From JAQUGA01 sp964521105 (GTDB lineage Bacteria; Bacteroidota; Bacteroidia; Bacteroidales; WCHB1-69), in assembly GCA_964521105.1 (NCBI GenBank), contig CAZFPO010000005.1:1-64000 (forward strand): a DNA stretch of 64,000 nt, in the 5' to 3' direction. The translations under genes were made by a program, and so were the position numbers. Shown one piece after another: positions 45,415 to 53,607 of this stretch. Under the pieces are notes generated by a model. The model did not search any database. It saw nothing but the letters and a program-made list of their open reading frames with translations, and was not told where the DNA came from. How positions within the stretch are numbered: position 1 is the first letter of the stretch; each line of letters begins with the position of its first letter.

Positions 45415-47268
45415 TTAATTATTCTCATCATTTTGGTATGATTTAATGATTGAATGCAAAATTTTTTCAGTTTTTGAAGAGCTTTCGCCTAATAGATAGG
45501 CAATTTGTTGCACCGTTTCTAAATTTTCACGAATTACTTCTTTTGCTCTTTCAATAACTTCATCTTTTTGAACTTCAGGATTTTCCATATCACGAATAAC
45601 CCCCCCAACAATTTCATGTTTTTTAATTGAAAAAACCGAAATATTAAATATTTTACCTCTGTGTTCTTCGTCGCGAGAAATATTTTGCTCACCTGTAAAA
45701 ATCACAGACGCAAACATTTTATGAAATGGGATTAGAGTTTTTATATCAGCACCTACTAAACCTGGTACCACGCTATTAACTTTAGTAGCTTCACTACCTA
45801 AAAGCTTAACAAAACTTTCGTTGGAATGTAGAACTTTTAAATCTTTGTTTACAATTACAATTGCAAGTGGTATCTTTTGAAGCATTGCAGTTACGGTATT
45901 GGAAAGTTCTTTTGCTGTTTGCTCCTCTTCTCTAGCTCTTTGTTCTGATTTAATTAAAGCCTCTTTAGTATCCGAAAGTTTTTTATTGATTTGAGCAAGT
46001 TCGTCAATATAAGTATTCATTTTATCGTACGAATAGGTTGGACACATTTCTAAATTTGCATAACCATTACAAATGGCGATAGCAAATTTTGTACATGACT
46101 GATAGCCACATGCTCCGCAAGACAATATATCTCTAGTTCTATCTCTCCCTAGTTCAGATAAAACATCTTTTAGATTATCCCCCGAAGGATTAGGAGCACG
46201 CTGATCGTCATCTCGATTATAGGTTCGTTTAAAATTAATGATGTCTTCGAATTTTGAAATATCTTTAATCCATTGCGCTTTGTTTAAAGTTTTTAGTCTT
46301 TTTTCGACATAATTAATGACTAATGTTCTACGAAGAAACTTATCACCTTTTTTTGATGTTCCAGGACCCATGATGCAACCATCGCAATAAAAAAGATCAA
46401 TATGTTGTTTTATTTGTATGTTTTTTTTGAATTCTTTAATTACTTGTAAAAAGTTATCACGTCCTTCGGTACAAATTATTTTACCAGTTAACAAATCCTC
46501 ATTAATATCAACAGCTTGCAACATGCCACGACTAATAGGAAATAAGGAACCTTTATTTCCGAGTGGTGTATCGAATTCAGAATAGCTAACGGATGTTTCA
46601 TTAATATTAAATTCGGCAAATAATTCACGTAGTTCAATATACGTAAGAACTGCATCAATTTCAAAATTTGTATCATTTACCCTTTTAATTTCTTTTTTTG
46701 CAGCAATACAAGGACTAATGTGAACAATTTTTACATCTTGACCATATTTTTCGCGAACAACTTTAGCAGTAGCAAACATTGGTGAAATTATTGGGGCAAT
46801 ATTGTCAATAAGTTCGGGGTAAAATTTTTCGATATAATATATTACAGAAGGGCAATTAGCTGTAAAATAATATTTACCATTATAATTTTTAAATAATTTT
46901 TCGTATTGGTAAGCAACTAAGTCGACACCAAAAGCAATTTCGGTAACATAATCAAAACCAAGTGATTTAATCATGCTAACGAAGCTACGATAATCAGTGA
47001 TATCTGAAAATTCGCCAGAAATACTAGGTGCTACAATGGCTGCAACTTTTTGATTCGATTGAAGAAGTTCTTTAACTTCATCCTTAGAATCTTTATAATG
47101 GATTGCATTTTGAGAACAAACAGTAAAACAGCTTCCACACAAAACACATCTCGATTCGATAATTTCGGAGAAACCATCTTTTACCCTAATAGCTTTTGAA
47201 GGGCAAACTCTAACGCATGAATAGCAAAGTTTACATTTCTCTTTATCAATGTTTATTAAATTTTTCAT
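45415..47268 (-). CDS. Sensory [FeFe]-hydrogenase-like protein with PAS domain (group C type)
   Basis: 617 aa. Domain order: two ferredoxin clusters (CKLCYSCVRVCP, CVLCGSCFTVC), an H-cluster domain (about 75-340), an Fe-S domain CGACGYQSCTKFAIAICNG (about 385), a coiled coil, and a C-terminal PAS domain (about 470-580). The H-cluster motifs are altered: L1 reads TANCPSV, so the proton-transfer Cys of TSCCP is Asn while the next Cys stays; L2 is SPCIAAKKE; L3 is YCDGCIMGPG. PAS plus a neighbouring phosphatase fits the phosphatase-linked sensory class of [FeFe] hydrogenases. It probably senses H2 or redox state. Confidence 0.87.
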   Translation of the reverse strand: MKNLINIDKEKCKLCYSCVRVCPSKAIRVKDGFSEIIESRCVLCGSCFTVCSQNAIHYKDSKDEVKELLQSNQKVAAIVAPSISGEFSDITDYRSFVSMIKSLGFDYVTEIAFGVDLVAYQYEKLFKNYNGKYYFTANCPSVIYYIEKFYPELIDNIAPIISPMFATAKVVREKYGQDVKIVHISPCIAAKKEIKRVNDTNFEIDAVLTYIELRELFAEFNINETSVSYSEFDTPLGNKGSLFPISRGMLQAVDINEDLLTGKIICTEGRDNFLQVIKEFKKNIQIKQHIDLFYCDGCIMGPGTSKKGDKFLRRTLVINYVEKRLKTLNKAQWIKDISKFEDIINFKRTYNRDDDQRAPNPSGDNLKDVLSELGRDRTRDILSCGACGYQSCTKFAIAICNGYANLEMCPTYSYDKMNTYIDELAQINKKLSDTKEALIKSEQRAREEEQTAKELSNTVTAMLQKIPLAIVIVNKDLKVLHSNESFVKLLGSEATKVNSVVPGLVGADIKTLIPFHKMFASVIFTGEQNISRDEEHRGKIFNISVFSIKKHEIVGGVIRDMENPEVQKDEVIERAKEVIRENLETVQQIAYLLGESSSKTEKILHSIIKSYQNDENN

Positions 47269-47274
47269 GAAAGA

Positions 47275-47526
47275 TTATTTCAGTTGGAATATTTCGTCTA
47301 GTAGTTCTTTAATAGAGTCGGCTTTAATAGCTTCGTGCATTTTTTTGTCGATAAAAAGTATTGGTCCATTTCCGCAATTTCCCGAGCAGAGTTTACCTCT
47401 AAAGTCAACTACATCTTTTAATTTATTTTCTTTAATATAATTTTCAATAAACTTCAATGTATCTCTATTTCCTCTTGAAAAGCAAGAACTTCCCAAACAA
47501 ATAATAATTTCATGCTTAGTTGCCAT
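47275..47526 (-). CDS. Small thioredoxin-like [2Fe-2S] ferredoxin
   Basis: 83 aa, one domain with the four cluster ligands in CLGSSCFSRGN and KLCSGNCGNGP. The fold is that of the [2Fe-2S] thioredoxin-like ferredoxins found alone or fused to the N-terminus of HydB/NuoF-type flavoproteins. It is the first gene of the sensory operon, 6 bp before the PAS-hydrogenase gene. The start at 47526 (MATKHEIIICLG) is chosen; an earlier in-frame start would lie within the hydA terminator region. Likely an electron carrier to the sensor or to the short HydB. Confidence 0.86.
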   Translation of the reverse strand: MATKHEIIICLGSSCFSRGNRDTLKFIENYIKENKLKDVVDFRGKLCSGNCGNGPILFIDKKMHEAIKADSIKELLDEIFQLK

Positions 47527-47554
47527 AGCTAAATAATTTTGCATAAATGTACAA

Positions 47555-47581
47555 AAAAAGGTTAGCATAGCTAACCTTTTT
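47555..47581 (-). terminator. Terminator of the hydCBA operon
   Basis: Perfect 12-bp stem (47555-47566 with 47570-47581), core GGTTAGC/GCTAACC, loop ATA, followed on the minus strand by a T run. It lies 20 bp after the hydA stop and separates the catalytic from the sensory operon. Confidence 0.9.
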
Positions 47582-47601
47582 ACAATTTTTATTACAAAAA
47601 A

Positions 47602-49392
47602 CTAGTAACGTTCTCTTTTTTTGTAGTGAGTATGAAGTAATTCGTGCGATTTATGACCATTAGGTTTACCTAAAAATTCCTCATAAATAGCTGCAACTTC
47701 AGGATTTTCGTGCGATTTACGAATAGTCATATTAGCATCTTCATCGTAAATTGCTGCCATACGTTTTTTACGAATTTCTATGTTTGTAGGTACAGGTTGA
47801 CCACCACCACCTAAACAACCACCAGGACAAGCCATAATTTCAATAAAATGATAGTCAGCTTTTCCTTCTTTAACGCTTTGCATTAATGCTTTGGCATTTA
47901 CTAATCCGTGAGCAACCGCACATTTCAACTCAACACCTTCAAGGAATGACCATTCGGGAATTGTTCCTGAAATTACAACCGATGCTTCGCGAACACCTTC
48001 CATACCACGAACTGGAGTGATGTCGAGGTTTTTGAAAGGCACTTCTTTACCAGTTACAACTTCCCAAGCAGTACGAAGAGCAGCTTCCATAACACCGCCT
48101 GTAGCACCAAAAATTACAGCAGCACCAGTTGATGCACCCATAATACTATCGTAGTTTTCTTCTTGCAACGAAGCGAAATCAACACCAGCTTGTTTAACCA
48201 TGATGGCAAGTTCACGAGTTGTTAAAACAAAATCAACATCTTTGTATCCACTATCACGCATCTCAGGTCTATCAGCTTCAAACTTTTTAGCGGTACAAGG
48301 CATAATTGAAACAGAAACGATGTTAGCAGGATCAATGTTGCGTTTTTGAGCGTAATAAGTTTTAACTAAAGCACCAAACATTTGTTGTGGAGATTTGCAA
48401 GTTGAAAGATTATCTAACATTTCGGGATACATGTGCTCGATAAATTTAATCCAGCCTGGTGAGCATGAAGTTGTCATAGGAAGTGCAATGGTATGGTCTT
48501 TTTCTTTTAAAGCTTTCTTTAAACGACCTAATAATTCAAAACCTTCCTCCATAATAGTTAAATCGGCTGTAAAATCGGTGTCTAAAACTGAATCAAAGCC
48601 TAAACGTTTAAGTGCAGCTACCATTTTTCCGGTTACACGAGTTCCTACTTCGCCACCAAGGTCTTCACCCAGCGCAATACGAACAGCAGGTGCAGTTTGA
48701 CAAACCACATGTTTGTTAGGATCAGCTAATACATCCCAAACTTCTTCGATGTAATTTTTTTCAACCAATGCACCAGTTGGGCATCGGTTAATACATTGTC
48801 CACAGTTTGTACAAATTACTTCAAACATTGAATGATCGAAGAATGTAGATACTCTCATGTGGTCACCCTTATGAGCACAACTAACTGCACTAACATATTG
48901 CAACTCTTCACAAACACGAACACAGCGTTGGCAACGAACGCATTTACTATCGTCTTTTACAATTGAAGGAGAATAACGATCTATAGAATAGTGTTTTAAA
49001 GGAACTAAATCGATAAAAAAGTCATTACTGATTTTATATTCGGCTGCTAATTCTTGTAGTTCACATTTTCCGTTTTTATAACATTTGGTACAATCGGCGT
49101 TATGTTCCGATAACAATAATTCGATGATGTGTTTACGAGCTGTACGAACTTTATGACTATTGGTGAATATTTCCATACCGTCAGAAACGGGGGTAGCACA
49201 AGCTACTGGTAAGGTACGAGCACCAGTTTGTTCGACAACACAAACACGACAATTTCCTGCAACATTAATGTCGGAATGATGACATAATACAGGAATATTA
49301 ATGTTAATTTGACGAGCTGCATCAAGGATTGATTTACCTTTTTCAACGCTAACGTCAATATTATCTATGGTTAAATTTACTTTTTCTGCCAT
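47602..49392 (-). CDS. hydA: [FeFe] hydrogenase catalytic subunit HydA (trimeric NAD-linked type)
   Basis: 596 aa. An N-terminal [2Fe-2S] domain (CHHSDINVAGNCRVC) is followed by a His/Cys-ligated [4Fe-4S] (HNADCTKCYKNGKC), two ferredoxin clusters (CVRCQRCVRVC, CTNCGQCINRC), and then the H-cluster domain with L1 TTSCSPGWIKF, L2 IMPCTAKKFE and L3 EIMACPGGCLGGGGQP. L1 has Ser after the first Cys, a variant I believe is common in this subgroup. It makes or oxidises H2 in the cytoplasm together with HydB and HydC. Maturases hydE, hydF and hydG are not in this window. Last gene of hydC-hydB-hydA. Confidence 0.96.
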   Translation of the reverse strand: MAEKVNLTIDNIDVSVEKGKSILDAARQININIPVLCHHSDINVAGNCRVCVVEQTGARTLPVACATPVSDGMEIFTNSHKVRTARKHIIELLLSEHNADCTKCYKNGKCELQELAAEYKISNDFFIDLVPLKHYSIDRYSPSIVKDDSKCVRCQRCVRVCEELQYVSAVSCAHKGDHMRVSTFFDHSMFEVICTNCGQCINRCPTGALVEKNYIEEVWDVLADPNKHVVCQTAPAVRIALGEDLGGEVGTRVTGKMVAALKRLGFDSVLDTDFTADLTIMEEGFELLGRLKKALKEKDHTIALPMTTSCSPGWIKFIEHMYPEMLDNLSTCKSPQQMFGALVKTYYAQKRNIDPANIVSVSIMPCTAKKFEADRPEMRDSGYKDVDFVLTTRELAIMVKQAGVDFASLQEENYDSIMGASTGAAVIFGATGGVMEAALRTAWEVVTGKEVPFKNLDITPVRGMEGVREASVVISGTIPEWSFLEGVELKCAVAHGLVNAKALMQSVKEGKADYHFIEIMACPGGCLGGGGQPVPTNIEIRKKRMAAIYDEDANMTIRKSHENPEVAAIYEEFLGKPNGHKSHELLHTHYKKRERY

Positions 49393-49429
49393 TTTTTTTT
49401 AATAATTTAATTTATGAATTAATCGACAA

Positions 49430-50608
49430 TTAGTATATCATTTCTTCTTTGAAATTGGTAACAATTGATGAGAAAGAATTTGCTACAGATTGTCCTAAAC
49501 CACATTTTGCAGTAATTTTCATAGTTTCGGTTAATTTGAGCAAATAATCGAGGTAATAAGAGTTTTTTTCGCCTCTTTTAACCGCTTCGATACCATGAAT
49601 AAGTTGTTGAGTACCAACACGACATGGAGTACATTGACCGCACGATTCTTCTTGGAAGAAATCTAAATAATTTCGTAGCACATTATACATTGAACGAGAG
49701 CTATTGAAAAGCATCATTGAACCACCTGTTGGAAGGTTGTCTCCTTCGAGGTCGCTTTGATATCCGATAATGGTTGAGTCGAATTTTTTACGAGGCACAC
49801 AAAAACCAGAAGCACCACCAACTTGAACGGCTTTAGCATCACCATCACCAAATTCTTCAACAAATTCGCGAAGCGACATACCAAGTTCGAGTTCATAAAT
49901 TCCGGCAATTGGAGTATCACCCGAAATTGAGAATAGTTTTGAACCACGAGAAGATTTTGTACCTAATCGTTTATATTGCTCCGAACCAATTTTACAAACT
50001 ATTGCTGCAGAAGCTAAGGTTTCAACGTTATTAACAACGGTTGGTTTGCCAAGATAACCGGCGATAACTGGAAATGGTGGTTTATTACGAGGTTCTCCAC
50101 GTTTACCTTCCATTGACTCTAAAAGGGCTGTTTCTTCACCACAAACATAAGCTCCGCTACCCATAAAAATATCAATTTCAAAGTCGAAATTGTTTTCCTT
50201 CATAATCGATTGAAAATCTTTAAGTTCTTTGCGAAGTTTTGGAACTAAAAATTTATATTCACCACGAAGATAAATATACCCTTTGTTAACTCCTACAACT
50301 TTAGCTGCGATTGCCATACCAGTAAGTACTTTAAAAGGTACTTTATCTAATATTTCGCGGTCTTTAAATGTACCGGGTTCGCCTTCATCGGCATTACAAA
50401 CTATGAATTTTTCACTTGATTTTGCATCACGAGCAAATTTCCATTTTAACCCAGTTAAAAATCCAGCACCACCACGACCTTTAAGTCCGGAGTCAATCAT
50501 TTCATTAATTACTTCATCGTCTGTTTTAGCAAACGTTTTTGCTATAATTTCCCTGTAGTTATCCTCATTAAAAATTAAGTCAACTCGCTTAAGGGTTTTT
50601 TCTGCCAT
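49430..50608 (-). CDS. hydB: NADH-binding flavoprotein subunit HydB (short, NuoF-like)
   Basis: 392 aa. NADH/FMN domain: LKGRGGAGFLTGLKWKFA, NADEGEPGTFKDRE, GAYVCGEETALLESMEG. An SLBB region and a C-terminal [4Fe-4S] site ESCGQCTPCRVGT plus KCGLGQ follow. Well-studied bifurcating HydB proteins are about 600 aa, with an added N-terminal [2Fe-2S] thioredoxin-like domain and a C-terminal two-cluster ferredoxin domain. Both are missing here, so this protein is closer to NuoF. The start at 50608 gives a complete NuoF core. It transfers electrons between NAD(H) and HydA. Confidence 0.93.
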   Translation of the reverse strand: MAEKTLKRVDLIFNEDNYREIIAKTFAKTDDEVINEMIDSGLKGRGGAGFLTGLKWKFARDAKSSEKFIVCNADEGEPGTFKDREILDKVPFKVLTGMAIAAKVVGVNKGYIYLRGEYKFLVPKLRKELKDFQSIMKENNFDFEIDIFMGSGAYVCGEETALLESMEGKRGEPRNKPPFPVIAGYLGKPTVVNNVETLASAAIVCKIGSEQYKRLGTKSSRGSKLFSISGDTPIAGIYELELGMSLREFVEEFGDGDAKAVQVGGASGFCVPRKKFDSTIIGYQSDLEGDNLPTGGSMMLFNSSRSMYNVLRNYLDFFQEESCGQCTPCRVGTQQLIHGIEAVKRGEKNSYYLDYLLKLTETMKITAKCGLGQSVANSFSSIVTNFKEEMIY

Positions 50609-50625
50609 ATTAATCCCTCCTTATT

Positions 50626-51099
50626 TTAATATGTTCCTTTTTTACTATAACTATCTATAATTTCAATCACTTTCTCTTCGTTGAGTTCAGTGTGAATGTC
50701 ATCGTTAATGAGCATTGCAGGTGCTTTATGGCACCAGCCCAAACAATTAGTTTCCAATAAAGTAAACTTTTTGTCTTTTGTAGTTTCGCCTAACTTCATT
50801 TTTAATGTTTCCTCGATGGTTTTAATCATTTGATTTTTACCCTTCATGGCACATGTAATTGATTTGCAAACACGAATTACAAATTCTCCTCGAGGATCAG
50901 TATCTAAGAAAGAATAAAATGTAGCAGTGCCGTAAACTTGTGCTGCCGACAAATCTAATTCTTGAGCCACAATTCGCAATGATTCTTCTGTTAGTGTTCG
51001 CTCTTGTTCGATTATACCTTGCAAAACTGGAAGCAAACTTTCACGTTTTTTGCCGTAAATGTTTACAAGTCGTTTGACTAGGCTTTCAACTTCTACCAT
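50626..51099 (-). CDS. hydC: [2Fe-2S] subunit HydC (NuoE-like)
   Basis: 157 aa with an N-terminal helical bundle and a thioredoxin-like [2Fe-2S] domain whose ligands lie in VCKSITCAMKG and ETNCLGWCHKAPA. Length and motifs match NuoE/HydC. First gene of the hydC-hydB-hydA operon, 17 bp before hydB. An untranslated leader of roughly 80 nt is implied by the promoter box at 51189-51196. Confidence 0.95.
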   Translation of the reverse strand: MVEVESLVKRLVNIYGKKRESLLPVLQGIIEQERTLTEESLRIVAQELDLSAAQVYGTATFYSFLDTDPRGEFVIRVCKSITCAMKGKNQMIKTIEETLKMKLGETTKDKKFTLLETNCLGWCHKAPAMLINDDIHTELNEEKVIEIIDSYSKKGTY

Positions 51100-51470
51100 A
51101 ACTTTTTTGTTTTTAGGTTAATATTTAATCAATTTGAAATTTATTATTATTTATTCATTAGTATCGTTAATATTTCATTGATGCTTGGCAAAGATAATTT
51201 TTTATTCAAATTTTATTCTATTTTTTACATCTCTTTTATTGTTAAATTTGAAATTTAAAATTAATCTACATAAGGGATTTCATAATTTTATTTCTTTCTT
51301 TTAATTAATTATATGCTTTTTTATGTCAATATTTTATCGTAAATTTTATTAGAGTTTAATTTATTTTTTTAATCCTAATAATCAGTTCAAAAGATACATT
51401 GTTAAATATTTGTTACATCTTTTATTAAGTTAAATTTTACATTTAGTATTTTTTTGTTTTTAAAACAAAA
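51100..51470. other. hydC upstream region
   Basis: No gene seen. A minus-strand -7 box TATCTTTGC (51189-51196) probably starts the hyd operon. The rest is very A/T-rich, with a long palindromic T/A stretch (about 51450-51470) next to the gcvT terminator. No known riboswitch or operator is recognised. Confidence 0.5.
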
Positions 51471-51498
51471 AAAGAGGTAAGCTTCAGCTTACCTCTTT
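51471..51498 (-). terminator. gcvT terminator
   Basis: Perfect 12-bp stem (51471-51482 with 51487-51498), core GAGGTAAGC/GCTTACCTC, loop TTCA, T-run on the minus strand. Confidence 0.9.
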
Positions 51499-51519
51499 AA
51501 TTTGTAAATAAAAGTTTAA

Positions 51520-52611
51520 TTAGCCTTTGTAAAAAGGAAGTTTAACCACAATAGCTTTTAATTTTTTATCTCTAATTGATATATAAATTTCTGTTCCAAG
51601 TTTGGAAAACTCGGGTTTAACATATCCCATACCTATTGCTTTATTAATTGATGGTCCTTGAGTGCCTGAAGTTACTTTGCCAATTTGATTTCCATCAGCA
51701 TTAGTTATTATATAATCGTGTCGGGGAATACCTCTATCAATCATTTCAAAACCAACTAATTTACGACTAACTCCATCTTGTTTGTGTTTTAAGTTGTATT
51801 CTTTATCGATGAAATTGTTATTTTCGGAAAATTTAGTTATCCAACCTAATCCTGCTTCAATTGGAGATGTTGTATCGTCTATGTCATTTCCATATAAGCA
51901 AAAGCCCATTTCTAAGCGTAAAGTATCACGAGCTGCTAGTCCAATGGGTTTAATGTCAAATTCTTTACCTGCGTCAAAAACAGCATTCCAAATTTGTTCG
52001 GCATACTTGTTTGGAAAATAAATTTCGCAACCTCCCGAACCAGTATAACCAGTTGTTGAGAATAAAATATCTGGAATACCCGCAAAAGTTAGAGTTTTAT
52101 GTGTATAGTATTCCATATCTTCAACCGTTGTTTCGGTTAATTTTTGCATTGCTTTTAAAGCCAACGGACCTTGAATAGCTAATTGAGAAATATCATCGGA
52201 TACGTTTTTTATATCCGCACCAATTTTTTCGTTTTGTTTCTGCATCCAAGCCCAATCTTTATCGATATTTGCAGCATTGATTACTAAAAGATAACACGTA
52301 TCGCTCATTTTATATACCAATAAATCGTCAACTATACCTCCTTTACCATTCGGCATACAAGAGTATTGAACTTTTCCATCCCACAAGGTAGCTACATCGT
52401 TTGTAGTAATATATTGAACAAATTCAAACGCTTTTGGTCCACAAACATAAACTTCGCCCATGTGAGATACATCAAAAACACCTACTTTTTTACGAACATG
52501 TTCGTGTTCAATTATTAACCCTTCGTATTGTAAAGGCATGTAAAATCCGGCAAATTCAACCATTTTGCCTCCAACCGATTCGTGAATTTTGCTAAAAGCT
52601 GTATGTTTCAT
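51520..52611 (-). CDS. gcvT: Aminomethyltransferase (glycine cleavage T protein)
   Basis: 363 aa. It releases ammonia from the aminomethyl-lipoyl-H protein and hands the carbon to tetrahydrofolate. Family landmarks are FAGFYMPLQYEGLIIEHEHV, VGVFDVSHMGEV, TTNDVATLW, GYTGSGGCEIYFP and ARDTLRLEMGFCLYGND (folate-site region). Length matches the family (about 360). It stands alone: gcvH and gcvP are not in this window. A promoter box lies at 52650-52657 and a strong terminator follows. Confidence 0.96.
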   Translation of the reverse strand: MKHTAFSKIHESVGGKMVEFAGFYMPLQYEGLIIEHEHVRKKVGVFDVSHMGEVYVCGPKAFEFVQYITTNDVATLWDGKVQYSCMPNGKGGIVDDLLVYKMSDTCYLLVINAANIDKDWAWMQKQNEKIGADIKNVSDDISQLAIQGPLALKAMQKLTETTVEDMEYYTHKTLTFAGIPDILFSTTGYTGSGGCEIYFPNKYAEQIWNAVFDAGKEFDIKPIGLAARDTLRLEMGFCLYGNDIDDTTSPIEAGLGWITKFSENNNFIDKEYNLKHKQDGVSRKLVGFEMIDRGIPRHDYIITNADGNQIGKVTSGTQGPSINKAIGMGYVKPEFSKLGTEIYISIRDKKLKAIVVKLPFYKG

Positions 52612-52649
52612 TTTTTATAAAATTTAAATTACTTATTTTTTGTTGGAAA

Positions 52650-52657
52650 CAAAATTA
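52650..52657 (-). promoter_or_regulatory. -7 promoter box of gcvT
   Basis: Minus-strand TAATTTTGT, with TTTG 16 bp further upstream (52674-52677). Confidence 0.55.
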
Positions 52658-52744
52658 GTAAAATATAAATAGACAAAAAGCTTTTTATCAAATTTTATTT
52701 TCAGTTAATTACGAATAGTTAAATCATATTTATTGCTTTTTTTA

Positions 52745-52752
52745 TAGTTTTG
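52745..52752 (+). promoter_or_regulatory. -7 promoter box of the RsmI-like gene
   Basis: TAGTTTTG fits TAnnTTTG, 48 bp before the ATG at 52800. It is divergent from the gcvT promoter. Confidence 0.45.
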
Positions 52753-52799
52753 TAAAATGTACAGATTACTATACAATATTATATTAAATTCATTTTTTC

Positions 52800-53513
52800 A
52801 TGAACAAACCTAACGGAAAACTATTTTTAATTCCTACTCCCATTGGCGACAATATCCAAAGTGAACTTCCTACAACAAATAATGAAATTTTACAAAAAAT
52901 AGAGGTTTTCATCGTAGAAGAACTCCGCACAGCAAGAAGGTTTTTAGTAGCAAATAATTGCAAACATCTAATTGATGAGTGCGTTTTTCATGAGTTTAAC
53001 GAACATTCAGACCACCAAAATATTTCCGAAATTTTACAACTCGCATTAAACGGAAAAAATATTGGATTAATGTCCGAAGCTGGTTTACCTTGCATTGCCG
53101 ACCCAGGCGAAGAAATAGTGCTTGAAGCCCATCGAATGAACATACCAGTTATTCCTCTTGTTGGTCCTTCTTCCATTTTTATGGCTCTAATGGCTTCTGG
53201 ATTAAATGGCGAAAAATTTATCTTCCACGGATATCTGCCAGTTGAACCTTCTAATAGAAACAAGTTTGTTACATCCATTGCACAAGATGCTATTAAAAAT
53301 AAAACATCTCAAATTTTTATCGAAACACCTTATCGTAATCATAAAATGTTTGATGCAATTTTATCAAACTGTAAAGAAGAAGTTATGCTTTGCATTGCTT
53401 ATAACCTTATGACAAGTAAACAGTCAATAATGACTAAAAAAATAACCGATTGGAAAAAAACTAAAATTGATTTTAACAAAATTCCCGCAATTTTTATTAT
53501 TGGAAGTGAATAA
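52800..53513 (+). CDS. SAM-dependent methyltransferase of the RsmI/tetrapyrrole methylase family
   Basis: 237 aa beginning GKLFLIPTPIGDN, with GLMSEAGLPCIADPGEEIV and PLVGPSSIFMALMASGLNGE, the SAM-binding motifs of the RsmI branch. RsmI proper is about 280 aa and 2'-O-methylates C1402 of 16S rRNA. This shorter form lacks part of the C-terminal region and may be a paralogue with another target, so no gene symbol is given. It has its own promoter and is followed by the secreted protease gene. Confidence 0.85.
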   Translation: MNKPNGKLFLIPTPIGDNIQSELPTTNNEILQKIEVFIVEELRTARRFLVANNCKHLIDECVFHEFNEHSDHQNISEILQLALNGKNIGLMSEAGLPCIADPGEEIVLEAHRMNIPVIPLVGPSSIFMALMASGLNGEKFIFHGYLPVEPSNRNKFVTSIAQDAIKNKTSQIFIETPYRNHKMFDAILSNCKEEVMLCIAYNLMTSKQSIMTKKITDWKKTKIDFNKIPAIFIIGSE

Positions 53514-53517
53514 GATA

Positions 53518-53545
53518 TTGATTAACAAATTTTGAAGTATCTTTG
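53518..53545 (+). promoter_or_regulatory. Promoter of the C25 protease gene
   Basis: TTG (53518-53520), a 17-bp spacer and TATCTTTG (53538-53545), just after the stop of the preceding gene. This puts transcription start near 53551. Confidence 0.65.
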
Positions 53546-53607
53546 TATAAAGTATTTTGAAATTGAAAAATATAAAAACTCATACAATCATATTTTTTAA
53601 AAGAGGA

